DNA of 64,000 nt from Chitinophagaceae bacterium (GTDB taxonomy: Bacteria; Bacteroidota; Bacteroidia; Chitinophagales; Chitinophagaceae). Position 1 is the first letter of the stretch; each line of letters opens with the position of its first letter. The translations under genes were made by a program, and so were the position numbers. The stretch is from positions 1-64,000 of the forward strand of contig JAGFIS010000007.1 in assembly GCA_024103425.1 (NCBI GenBank), given 5' to 3'. A model generated the notes under the pieces. That model was not told the origin of the DNA, ran no database searches, and saw only the letters and a program-made list of their open reading frames with translations. This document shows, piece after piece, positions 1 through 6,800 of this stretch.

Positions 1-1191
1 CAGCGTATCAAACTTTCCTTCTACTTCCTGGAAGAGAACAATATCTTTTGCTTTTTCTAAGAACTTATCGTCTGTTATCATACCATACTTCACAAACAGA
101 CCGATACTCTCCCATTTCTCCTCGAAAGACTTTCTATCATTCTTAAACAACTCACCCAGCTTGTCTGCTACCTTACGCGTGATGTAGCTGTTGATCTTCC
201 TGACATTCGGATCGCCCTGCAAATAGCTTCTGCTCACGTTCAGCGGGATATCCGGACTGTCAATCACACCGTGCAACAGCATCAAAAACTCCGGAACAAT
301 ATCCTTTACTTCATCAGTAACGAATACCTGATTACTATAAAGTTGAATCTTGTCTTTCTGAATTTCATAACTATGTTTCACCTTGGGGAAATAAAGAATA
401 CCGGTAAGGTTAAAGGGATAGTCGACATTCAGATGAATCCAGAATAACGGAGGTTCTGAAAACGGATACAATTCTCTGTAGAAATCCTGATAGTCCTGAT
501 CTGTTAAGTCAGAAGGCTTTTTAGTCCACGCAGGCTCTGTATTGTTTATCTTTTCTGCTTCCTGATCTTTTTCTTCTGCGTCGAGATAAATCGGCACCGG
601 CAGGAAACGGCAGAACCGGGTCAGGATTTGACGGATGCGTTCTCTCTCCAAAAATTCAGCACTGTCTTCATTAATGTGAAGAATTATATCAGTTCCTCTA
701 TCTGATTTATCATTTTCTTCGATTACATATTCCGGGCTGCCATCACACTCCCAACGAACCCCTTTGGTGTCTTCTCTGAAGCTCTTCGTGAAAATCTCCA
801 CTTTATCACTCACCATAAAGGAAGAATAAAAACCAAGCCCAAAGTGACCAATAATATTAGACTCATTTTTCTCTTTGTACTTCTCTAAAAACTCCTCGGC
901 ACCGCTGAAAGCCACCTGATTGATGTACTTGTCCACTTCCTCGGCTGTCATCCCTACCCCCTTGTCGGAAATAGTAATGGTCTTGTTCTCTTTATCCACT
1001 TTAACATGAATATCGGTGTTACCAACCTCTCCTTTTAAATCTCCGATTGAAGCATAGGTCTTCAATTTCTGAGTGGCATCAACAGCATTACTGATTAATT
1101 CACGGATAAAAATCTCGTGATCACTGTATAAAAACTTCTTGATAATTGGAAAAATATTCTCCGTCTCTACGCGGATACTACCTTTTTGCAT
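1..1191 (-). CDS. htpG: Molecular chaperone HtpG (Hsp90), 3' part cut by window edge
   Basis: This is the bacterial Hsp90, an ATP-driven cytosolic chaperone dimer. The 397 visible codons begin MQKGSIRVETENIFPIIKKF and cover the GHKL ATPase domain and much of the middle domain. Visible ATP-site elements are RELISNAVDA (Glu31 and Asn35), ISDKGVGM near residue 76 and GHFGLGFYSS near 115-125. The start at 1191 is an ATG matching the usual family N-terminus. The C-terminal dimerisation domain lies beyond base 1. It is divergent from the DoxX-like gene across about 150 bp. Family assignment is very secure; only the 3' end is unseen. Confidence 0.97.
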   Translation of the reverse strand, partial: MQKGSIRVETENIFPIIKKFLYSDHEIFIRELISNAVDATQKLKTYASIGDLKGEVGNTDIHVKVDKENKTITISDKGVGMTAEEVDKYINQVAFSGAEEFLEKYKEKNESNIIGHFGLGFYSSFMVSDKVEIFTKSFREDTKGVRWECDGSPEYVIEENDKSDRGTDIILHINEDSAEFLERERIRQILTRFCRFLPVPIYLDAEEKDQEAEKINNTEPAWTKKPSDLTDQDYQDFYRELYPFSEPPLFWIHLNVDYPFNLTGILYFPKVKHSYEIQKDKIQLYSNQVFVTDEVKDIVPEFLMLLHGVIDSPDIPLNVSRSYLQGDPNVRKINSYITRKVADKLGELFKNDRKSFEEKWESIGLFVKYGMITDDKFLEKAKDIVLFQEVEGKFDTL

Positions 1192-1338
1192 AATACCTCT
1201 GATTTTTTTTACTGCATTTAACCAAATAAAGTGCCATCGGGCAGAAACTGACAGGATGGCAAACCGCTTAAAGTCAAAAAGACGAAAACCGCGCTCTTTC
1301 AGACTAAACCATGACATTCAATAACTTTGACAGCTACA

Positions 1339-1779
1339 ATGAAAAACAAAATGTCAGCACACATCACCAAACTCTTTCTGCGACTTGCCATCGCAATCGG
1401 ATTTCTTTCAGCCGTAGCCGACAGATTCGGCCTGTGGAGTCCCCGGTTCTCCGCTTGGGGCGACTGGCAGCATTTCGTATCCTATACACAAACACTCATG
1501 CCATGGGCCCCTGAGTCGTGGGTACCGGCATTCGCTGCAATCGCAACCGCTGCTGAAATCATTTTTGCATTATTCCTGCTCATAGGCTATAAGACCGAAT
1601 TATTCGCCTTGTTAAGCGGTTATCTGATGCTGATATTCGCACTCTCCATGGCATTTTTCACAGGAGTGAAGAGGCCCTTAGACGCTTCGGTTTTTGCAGC
1701 TTCGGCCGCCGCCTTCGCTTTGGCACTGATGAAAGAAAAGTTCTGGGAAATTGACAGCCTGATTGCGAAGAAGAAGTAA
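1339..1779 (+). CDS. DoxX-like small membrane protein
   Basis: A hydrophobic protein of 146 aa with about four membrane segments, the first at roughly residues 8-25 (LFLRLAIAIGFLSAV) and the others near 60-75, 80-100 and 105-125. Layout and the N-terminal R-x-A-x-G-F-L pattern resemble the DoxX/DoxD family, whose members are membrane proteins linked to respiratory or redox functions. A TTG four codons upstream (1327) is open, but the ATG at 1339 gives the natural N-terminus. The next gene starts about 13 bp downstream, so the two are probably co-transcribed. Substrate or partner cannot be deduced. Confidence 0.7.
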   Translation: MKNKMSAHITKLFLRLAIAIGFLSAVADRFGLWSPRFSAWGDWQHFVSYTQTLMPWAPESWVPAFAAIATAAEIIFALFLLIGYKTELFALLSGYLMLIFALSMAFFTGVKRPLDASVFAASAAAFALALMKEKFWEIDSLIAKKK

Positions 1780-1792
1780 AAATTGCCAACGT

Positions 1793-2389
1793 TTGAAAAA
1801 GAAAACCTTCATACCCTATGAATTTGGCCTGTCGGGCGCTCCGCTGAAATTCTTCGATGTCAAAGAGAAAAACGGCAAGCGTCTGGAAAAACTATTGAAA
1901 CTGGACCAGGCACCTTTGATTACTAAAATCTGCAAACACTACATCAGTAATTTCATCCCTCTGCCGATTGAACACGAGAACGAATACTGGATTATCTCCT
2001 GCTACCCCTCTACCGATAATTCGCCCGCGAGGGTGAGTATCTGGTTTCCGGAAGTTTTCAATATTGCTCCTGCACGACAGTACTACGGATACACGGACAT
2101 GTTACAATGCATGGTGTTTGTTCATTCAGATTTCATTGACCAAAAAGCAAGAAAGGAACTGGAGAAGAAAGTTAAAGGCCTTCACTTCAGACCCGGTTAT
2201 CGATTTATCACGGGAATCGATGAACAACTTGCAGCCTTTATGCCGCTGGATTCTTACTTCGATTTCGTGGAAGATGAGCGTGTGTACGAGGGAGCAAGAG
2301 CACACAATTACGAACTGACTTTAAAAGGAAGAACGCCGTTCAAGAAAGGACATAATTATGAATTCGTCAGGTACTTGTTAGGGCATTAA
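1793..2389 (+). CDS. Hypothetical cytosolic protein
   Basis: I do not recognise this family. The protein is about 198 aa if it starts at the TTG at 1793 (MKKKTFIPYEFGLSGAPLKF); another TTG at 1763 would overlap the previous gene. There is no ATG near the N-terminus, so a non-ATG start is required. It has no signal peptide or membrane segment, is rich in aromatic residues (for example ENEYWIISCYPS and YDFVEDERVYEGARAHNYEL-like stretches) and looks like a compact globular domain. It follows the DoxX-like gene closely and probably shares its transcript. A convergent regulator gene ends 7 bp beyond it. Confidence 0.6.
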   Translation: MKKKTFIPYEFGLSGAPLKFFDVKEKNGKRLEKLLKLDQAPLITKICKHYISNFIPLPIEHENEYWIISCYPSTDNSPARVSIWFPEVFNIAPARQYYGYTDMLQCMVFVHSDFIDQKARKELEKKVKGLHFRPGYRFITGIDEQLAAFMPLDSYFDFVEDERVYEGARAHNYELTLKGRTPFKKGHNYEFVRYLLGH

Positions 2390-2396
2390 GTCTGTT

Positions 2397-2612
2397 TTAA
2401 TTCTTCTCATCCGGAACATACTCCAAAATATCTCCCGGCTGACAATCAAGTGCTTTACAAATAGCGTTCAATGTTTCAAGCCGTACCGCTTTTGCTTTAC
2501 CTGTTTTGAGAATAGACAGGTTAGACAAGGTAATCCCCACTTTGGCGCTCAACTCGTTGAGCGACATCTTTCGCTTGGCCATCATTACATCAAGGTTGAT
2601 AATTATTGCCAT
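2397..2612 (-). CDS. Small XRE/YozG-type HTH transcriptional regulator
   Basis: A 71-aa protein that is essentially one Cro/CI-type helix-turn-helix domain: LSAKVGITLSNLSILKTGK (about residues 20-38) is the HTH, followed by ETLNAICKALDCQPGDILEY, the typical C-terminal helix and tail of YozG-like regulators. It lies 2 bp after the stop of the DUF2975 gene, an arrangement commonly seen for this pair, so the two form one operon. It probably binds DNA as a dimer and may control its own operon; the three-copy repeat at 3221-3283 upstream is the obvious candidate operator, by inference only. A truncated relative is at 46613-46723. Confidence 0.88.
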   Translation of the reverse strand: MAIIINLDVMMAKRKMSLNELSAKVGITLSNLSILKTGKAKAVRLETLNAICKALDCQPGDILEYVPDEKN

Positions 2613-2614
2613 TC

Positions 2615-3214
2615 TTAAATCGTTAATTCAGTTTCCTTCTTTAATTCTTTCCCCTTGCTGTAATAGGTCATAAAAGCGAAAGCCATGAATGCGAAGAAGA
2701 AATAAGATCCTTTCCCCGAACGATCTTTAAAAGCTCCTAAACCTGTACTCTTCAAAAACAAGTTGATCAACAGTTGATCTAAATACGACAGCGCTCCTAA
2801 GACTATCAAAAGTGTACCTATCCTGAACAACCAGGTATCTATATCCGTTTTAAAATCCTCATCCTTACCAAAGCGTTTCATTACTTCTATAATCATCCAA
2901 AAGATGAATAAAAAACCAACAAACTGTACGGTTCCTGATATGAATAAGTACCACCCCATGGCGTTGTTACTTTTCACGTTCAGATCCCACGAGCGGTGGG
3001 TTTCCACATAAGCCTGATCGCTTGTGCCGGATATGGTTGCAATGATGCTGTCTCTTTCAGTCCGGTCTCTTAAAACCAAATCGCTTGCTCCGATGGAGTG
3101 CTCGGCTCCGAAAAATGGTACTGCTATTTCTGCAATAAAGAAATACACAGATATAGTTACCACAACGAAAATGAAGAAGTTCGGAGGTGTTACTATTTCT
3201 TTCAGGCGTTTCAT
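2615..3214 (-). CDS. DUF2975 family membrane protein
   Basis: The protein has 199 aa and four likely membrane segments: about residues 13-33 (FFIFVVVTISVYFFIAEI), 88-108, 130-150 and 170-185. The hydrophobic layout, the long extracytoplasmic loop after the first segment and the HTH partner immediately downstream match DUF2975. The function of the family is unknown; linkage to a small XRE regulator suggests a membrane component of a regulatory or stress module. The ATG at 3214 is preceded by an unusually AT-rich region with three 21-bp-spaced repeats. Confidence is high for the pair, low for role. Confidence 0.75.
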   Translation of the reverse strand: MKRLKEIVTPPNFFIFVVVTISVYFFIAEIAVPFFGAEHSIGASDLVLRDRTERDSIIATISGTSDQAYVETHRSWDLNVKSNNAMGWYLFISGTVQFVGFLFIFWMIIEVMKRFGKDEDFKTDIDTWLFRIGTLLIVLGALSYLDQLLINLFLKSTGLGAFKDRSGKGSYFFFAFMAFAFMTYYSKGKELKKETELTI

Positions 3215-3220
3215 ACTGTT

Positions 3221-3283
3221 TTATTTATTGCAAAATAAATACTATTTATTGTAAAATAATAAATTTTTATTGAAAAAATAATT
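3221..3283 (-). promoter_or_regulatory. Three iterated operator-like repeats, 21-bp period
   Basis: Three copies start at 3221, 3242 and 3263. Each contains TTTATTG or TTTTATTG followed by one variable base and AAAA. The period is exactly 21 bp, two helical turns, so all copies face the same side of the helix. They begin 7 bp upstream of the DUF2975 start codon and cover its likely promoter. The adjacent HTH regulator is the simplest candidate binder; that link is inference. Confidence 0.55.
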
Positions 3284-3305
3284 ATTTAGAAATTTGGTGT
3301 GCTAA

Positions 3306-4235
3306 TTATTCTCCCTTCGCATTCAGAAAAATCTCGGCAATCATGCATCTGACACTACCGCCGCCATTCCTTTCAATAGTATGTACGGGCGCAGGTATCA
3401 GTTGGCAGTATTTGCTAAGCGTCTGCCTTTGATTTTCGGTTAAGCAGTCGTAAGCACTTTGAGAAAGCGCCAGTATGTTTTCTCCGGTAGCTGTGTGCAG
3501 CGCCAACATATTACCGGCAAAATGATTCATTTGTTTAAAAGTGATATCGACCACTTCGTGCCCGGTAGTCTTCAACAACGCTATAATAGATTTTCTCTCT
3601 TTATCATCAGTAATGCTCTCTAAGCAGATTACGGCAAACTTGTCGCCTACACACATCATAACATTCGTGTGGTAAATAGCAACTCCTTCTTCATTATATG
3701 CATGAAAATAAAACGGGCGGTAACCCAACATTTCACATACTTTATTAAACACATCCTCGTCTGTGCGTGGTGAAGCACACGCATAAGCAATCCTGTTGGT
3801 ACGGTCCAGTATCATACTCCCCGTCCCTTCCATAAACTTTCCATCTGCTTCAAAGTGAGAAAGGTCTATCACTTCTTTAACATCAAAACTCTTTTTCAGG
3901 AGATCAACAATTTCCTGCCTGCGCTCCAAGCGCCTGTTAGGCGCATACATCGGATAGAGAATCACTCTTCCGTCTTCGTGTGTAGAAATCCAGTTGTTCG
4001 GAAAAACCGCATCAGGTTTTGCAGGTACAGTCGTATCATCAGCCACTAATACATCCACGCCTGCACCGGTTAATCTTCCTGCGAGGCCGTCCAGTTCCTT
4101 GCGCGCCTCAGTTACCGTAGAACTATCACCAGCGGCATCCGGATTTTGAAATGAATTGTTTTTAGCGGTTTCAGGGTTGAAATTAAACGCCGCTGGTCTC
4201 ACTAGAAGAATGTGTGAAGATGTCTGACGATTCAT
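3306..4235 (-). CDS. ctlX: Citrulline utilisation hydrolase CtlX-type (arginine deiminase superfamily)
   Basis: A 309-aa guanidine-modifying hydrolase of the arginine deiminase/DDAH fold. The N-terminus HILLVRPAAFNFNPETAKNN is diagnostic of the CtlX group. Further motifs are FPNNWISTH (substrate-site Asn/Asp region), MEGTGSMILDR, the His-containing YHTNVMMCVG and the near-terminal NGGGSVRCMIAE with the expected catalytic Cys at about residue 297. CtlX of Francisella converts citrulline towards ornithine; whether this homologue uses citrulline, arginine or a methylated arginine is not visible. A TAAATTTG promoter lies only 4 bp before the ATG, predicting a leaderless mRNA. Confidence 0.87.
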   Translation of the reverse strand: MNRQTSSHILLVRPAAFNFNPETAKNNSFQNPDAAGDSSTVTEARKELDGLAGRLTGAGVDVLVADDTTVPAKPDAVFPNNWISTHEDGRVILYPMYAPNRRLERRQEIVDLLKKSFDVKEVIDLSHFEADGKFMEGTGSMILDRTNRIAYACASPRTDEDVFNKVCEMLGYRPFYFHAYNEEGVAIYHTNVMMCVGDKFAVICLESITDDKERKSIIALLKTTGHEVVDITFKQMNHFAGNMLALHTATGENILALSQSAYDCLTENQRQTLSKYCQLIPAPVHTIERNGGGSVRCMIAEIFLNAKGE

Positions 4236-4239
4236 AACA

Positions 4240-4247
4240 CAAATTTA
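4240..4247 (-). promoter_or_regulatory. -7 promoter element of ctlX
   Basis: TAAATTTG on the minus strand fits the Bacteroidota TAnnTTTG consensus. Only four bases separate it from the ATG at 4235, so transcription should begin at or next to the start codon. Confidence 0.5.
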
Positions 4248-4326
4248 ATAGGAAGTTGAAGCCGAAAAAACCGGTTGCTCATTTTATAAAAAAGAAGGTG
4301 AAATTTGATACGGTAAACCGGGAAAA

Positions 4327-4836
4327 ATGGAAGACAGTATTTTATTTAAAGAGTCGCAGAGATTCAGACAATGGTGGCTGATGCTCATACTTGCCGGTGT
4401 GAACGGACTTTTCCTTTATGGGATATATACTCAAATCATCAAAGGCGAACCTTTTGGCGATAAACCGGCGAGCAACGGAGGGCTTATAATGGGAGAAATA
4501 GTCACCCTTATCGTTACACTGCTCATATTAAGTCTTCGTCTGAATACTCTGATTAAGGATGATGGTATCTACGTAAAATTTTTCCCCTTTCACCTAAAGT
4601 ACAACCATTACTCCTGGAATGATTTACTCAAATGCTACATCAGAAAATATTCTTTTGTAGAATTTGGTGGATGGGGCATCAGATACGGTCTGGGTGATAA
4701 GGGTATGGCCTATAACACTTCCGGAAATATAGGGCTACAGTTAATGCTCACCAATAACAAGAAAATCCTTATCGGAACTCATAAGCCGGAGGAGTTAAAA
4801 AACATTTTGCAAGCAAAAGGCAAATATTTAGAATAG
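4327..4836 (+). CDS. Hypothetical two-TM membrane protein
   Basis: A 169-aa protein with a short cytosolic N-terminus (EDSILFKESQRFRQWW), a first membrane segment at about 18-36 (LMLILAGVNGLFLYGIY) and a second at about 55-75 (EIVTLIVTLLILSLRL). The remaining 90 residues look like a small beta-rich domain of the kind found in PH-like membrane proteins (DGIYVKFFPF, YSWNDLLKCYIRKY, IGLQLMLTNNKKILIGT). Similar proteins are common in Bacteroidota and unnamed; it may belong to the DUF6141 group, but I cannot confirm that. It is divergent from ctlX. Function unknown. Confidence 0.65.
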   Translation: MEDSILFKESQRFRQWWLMLILAGVNGLFLYGIYTQIIKGEPFGDKPASNGGLIMGEIVTLIVTLLILSLRLNTLIKDDGIYVKFFPFHLKYNHYSWNDLLKCYIRKYSFVEFGGWGIRYGLGDKGMAYNTSGNIGLQLMLTNNKKILIGTHKPEELKNILQAKGKYLE

Positions 4837-4889
4837 ATTTATTTACATTGCTGAATATAATCATATTCCAAACCAAATAATCTCTGCTT

Positions 4890-5552
4890 ATGAACCGGTT
4901 AATCCTATCCCTTCTTTTTGCATTTTTGTTGAACTATAGTGCTTCAAGTCAAACAAATCTCGATTCTGCGTATAGGAATGAGGTTTGTAAGTGTATTGAC
5001 AGTACAATTATATTAGGGCCTAATAATGATATCATAGCTGATTGCTTTGAGCTTGCCGTCTATAAATTCGAGAAAGAGTTTACTGAAGAGGTATTAAGAC
5101 TCTATGGAGATACCACCGAAGAGAACGCAGCAAGACTCGGAACTGAACTGGCAGGCCGGGCTGCAATTAATTTAGTTGGGGAATGCGATGCATATTTTTA
5201 TCTGATGGATTCTATTCGTTACACTGAGTTTCGCAACCTCGATGAGGATTCTCTGAAAAATCAACTATCAAAACTGAACAGCCCCGACCGTAAAGAAACA
5301 GAAGGCATCCTGTCACAAAAAGCTTTGTTGTACTTTCAGCTAAAGTCTTACGACTCAACACTTGTTTATTCAGATGCAGCTCTTAACATGAATGGCAATA
5401 ACACCCTCTGCCTGTTTCTAAAGGCATGGGCGAAAGAACTCAAAGGAGATTACGATGAAGCAATTACTCTTTATAACCAGGTGGCCGATATGACCAAGCA
5501 ACAGAATTATTACATCTTTTCTGAAATAGCAAAAAAGAAGAAGAGCAGGTAG
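4890..5552 (+). CDS. Secreted hypothetical protein with C-terminal TPR-like helices
   Basis: This 220-aa protein has a signal peptide (about residues 1-20, LLFAFLLNYSASSQ), so it is exported. The mature N-terminal part contains spaced cysteines in EVCKCID, ADCFELA and GECDAY, a pattern seen in Bacteroidota secreted proteins and possibly disulphide-bonded. Residues about 140-215 (LLYFQLKSYDSTLVYSDAAL, WAKELKGDYDEAITLYNQV) form two TPR-like helical hairpins, suggesting protein-protein contacts in the periplasm. It starts 53 bp after the previous gene and is followed by a repeat-containing gap. I do not recognise a specific family. Confidence 0.65.
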   Translation: MNRLILSLLFAFLLNYSASSQTNLDSAYRNEVCKCIDSTIILGPNNDIIADCFELAVYKFEKEFTEEVLRLYGDTTEENAARLGTELAGRAAINLVGECDAYFYLMDSIRYTEFRNLDEDSLKNQLSKLNSPDRKETEGILSQKALLYFQLKSYDSTLVYSDAALNMNGNNTLCLFLKAWAKELKGDYDEAITLYNQVADMTKQQNYYIFSEIAKKKKSR

Positions 5553-5615
5553 TGAAGATTTTTTGTCACTTTCATGTCTGCGGTTAGTCATCACTACAGA
5601 ACTATCGATTTCATT

Positions 5616-5779
5616 CCGGCGCGAGTTTGTAACTCGTGCCAACTAAATCTGTCGGATTGTATCCTGGGTTATTTTTCACTTTTTAAATCAGATCCAAGCG
5701 TTTCGATTTCACTGTGCGGGTTGCACTTAATTTAAGGTTTCTGGCCACCCCAGCCCATCCAGAAGAGGGGAATTTTGGC
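5616..5779 (-). repeat. Composite dispersed element, copy 1 (about 164 bp)
   Basis: Read on the minus strand, this block holds a CCCCTC-rich arm (5744-5779), a 53-bp spacer and an arm ending in GGCACGAGTTACAAACTCGC (5616-5690). The same parts occur in the same order with the same 53-bp spacing on the plus strand at 55698-55856. The spacer also aligns. GGCACGAGTT/AACTCG forms a small palindrome. No coding capacity or transposase is visible. The rest of the gap 5553-6009 holds a half copy of another repeat (5847-5872) and a terminator. Confidence 0.8.
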
Positions 5780-5846
5780 TGTTCAGGCACGGGTATGCAG
5801 TGAAGAGATCGTTGGGTTGTGCATCTGTATCATCCAATTCTTCCGA

Positions 5847-5872
5847 GACCAGGGATGGTCACGGTACTATAG
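5847..5872 (+). repeat. Half copy of the TACC-TTGACCA palindromic repeat
   Basis: GACCAGGGATGGTCACGGTA followed by CTATAG matches the right arm of the inverted repeats at 37195-37265 and 38653-38724 with few changes. Only one arm is present here. Confidence 0.5.
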
Positions 5873-5912
5873 GCTTCCAAACAAGTTCAATAATACGTCA
5901 CCTATAAAACCC

Positions 5913-5937
5913 AAAAACCCTCCGAAAAATGGAGGGT
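5913..5937 (-). terminator. Rho-independent terminator of the small secreted protein gene
   Basis: On the minus strand GACCCTCC pairs through a seven-base loop with GGAGGGT, then TTTTT follows directly. It lies about 70 bp past the stop codon at 6010. Confidence 0.7.
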
Positions 5938-6009
5938 CAACTTAAGAATAACTATAGCCTAATAATTTTTTCTTCTGATTCCGGCCTTGTAATGTTCCTG
6001 CCGGGTAAT

Positions 6010-6327
6010 TCATAAACACCTTAAATCAGACGGCAATTGAATGCCAATATTTTTATTCTTTTCAACACCTTTCTCCTGACCGGGCCCAACCGGAACATTT
6101 TGTTTGGAAGAACGAATCAGGTAAGATTTTTTGCTGCCTGAAAATTCTACTCCCAGATCTTTCTGATTATTACCATCACCACCACGTGCAGTAATTATCA
6201 TCTGAGAATCGCCGGTGCTGAAGCAGCTCTGACCAGCATTGGTTGTAAATAAAGAGAAACCAAAGAAAATAAAAAGTACCAGTAACGAGGAATATAAAGA
6301 GTTATATGTAATCTTAGTTGTGTTCAT
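6010..6327 (-). CDS. Small secreted hypothetical protein
   Basis: A 105-aa protein with a clear signal peptide (LLVLFIFFGFSLFTTNAG, about residues 15-32) and a polar, glycine- and lysine-rich mature part of about 70 residues with two cysteines (QSCFSTG and the C-terminal SDLRCL). No family is recognised. It is an isolated single-gene unit: its own terminator follows, and about 470 bp of non-coding DNA with operator-like repeats precedes it. The amount of upstream regulatory-looking sequence suggests tightly controlled expression, which is inference. Confidence 0.6.
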   Translation of the reverse strand: MNTTKITYNSLYSSLLVLFIFFGFSLFTTNAGQSCFSTGDSQMIITARGGDGNNQKDLGVEFSGSKKSYLIRSSKQNVPVGPGQEKGVEKNKNIGIQLPSDLRCL

Positions 6328-6515
6328 TTTTTCGCTTTCGCTGTGTGTTTCTTTTTTTGAAACTTTTCCGGATTAACTTTTAGGGGGTGTCTTCCGGGTT
6401 TGTAGGGTAGGTTGATCAGGTAAGCGAAAACAAAAGTATAAGGCACATTCGATTAATGCAAGTTTTACGAATAAGAAAAATCGGACTTTTCCGATAAAAA
6501 ATGTTTTTTGACATA

Positions 6516-6693
6516 GGGAGTTTACCCTCGAAGAAGGGCAAAACTACCCTATTTCTTTACATAAGTTATTGGTTATCAATTTTATAATCACACAAAGAAT
6601 CTTTGTAGGCAAATTTCCAGCCCGTGGAAAATATTGATAAATGTCAACAAGATTTTTCGTAGAAAAACTACGATCAAGGGGTAAAAGTACCCT
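6516..6693 (-). promoter_or_regulatory. Operator-like AGGGTA...CCC repeats upstream of the small secreted gene
   Basis: Two 15-bp sites, 6536-6550 and 6679-6693, both read AGGGTA-STTTTR-CCC on the minus strand, and a shorter variant AGGGTAAACTCCC lies at 6516-6528. Each site is an imperfect dyad. They stand 190-370 bp upstream of the start at 6327. The rest of the gap 6328-6800 is AT-rich, and I see no gene in it. Confidence 0.45.
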
Positions 6694-6800
6694 GCCAAGG
6701 GCACAAATTCATGTCCTAAACAGGTCAAAAAATAGGAAAATGCGAAATCTGAGCCACGAAAAGAGCGGACTTTTACGATAATCCGGGGCGCGAAAGTCGT

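Noticed and set aside
3221..3283. Possible CRISPR-like array
   Set aside because: Units are contiguous 21-mers without spacers and AT-rich; they are better explained as operator repeats.
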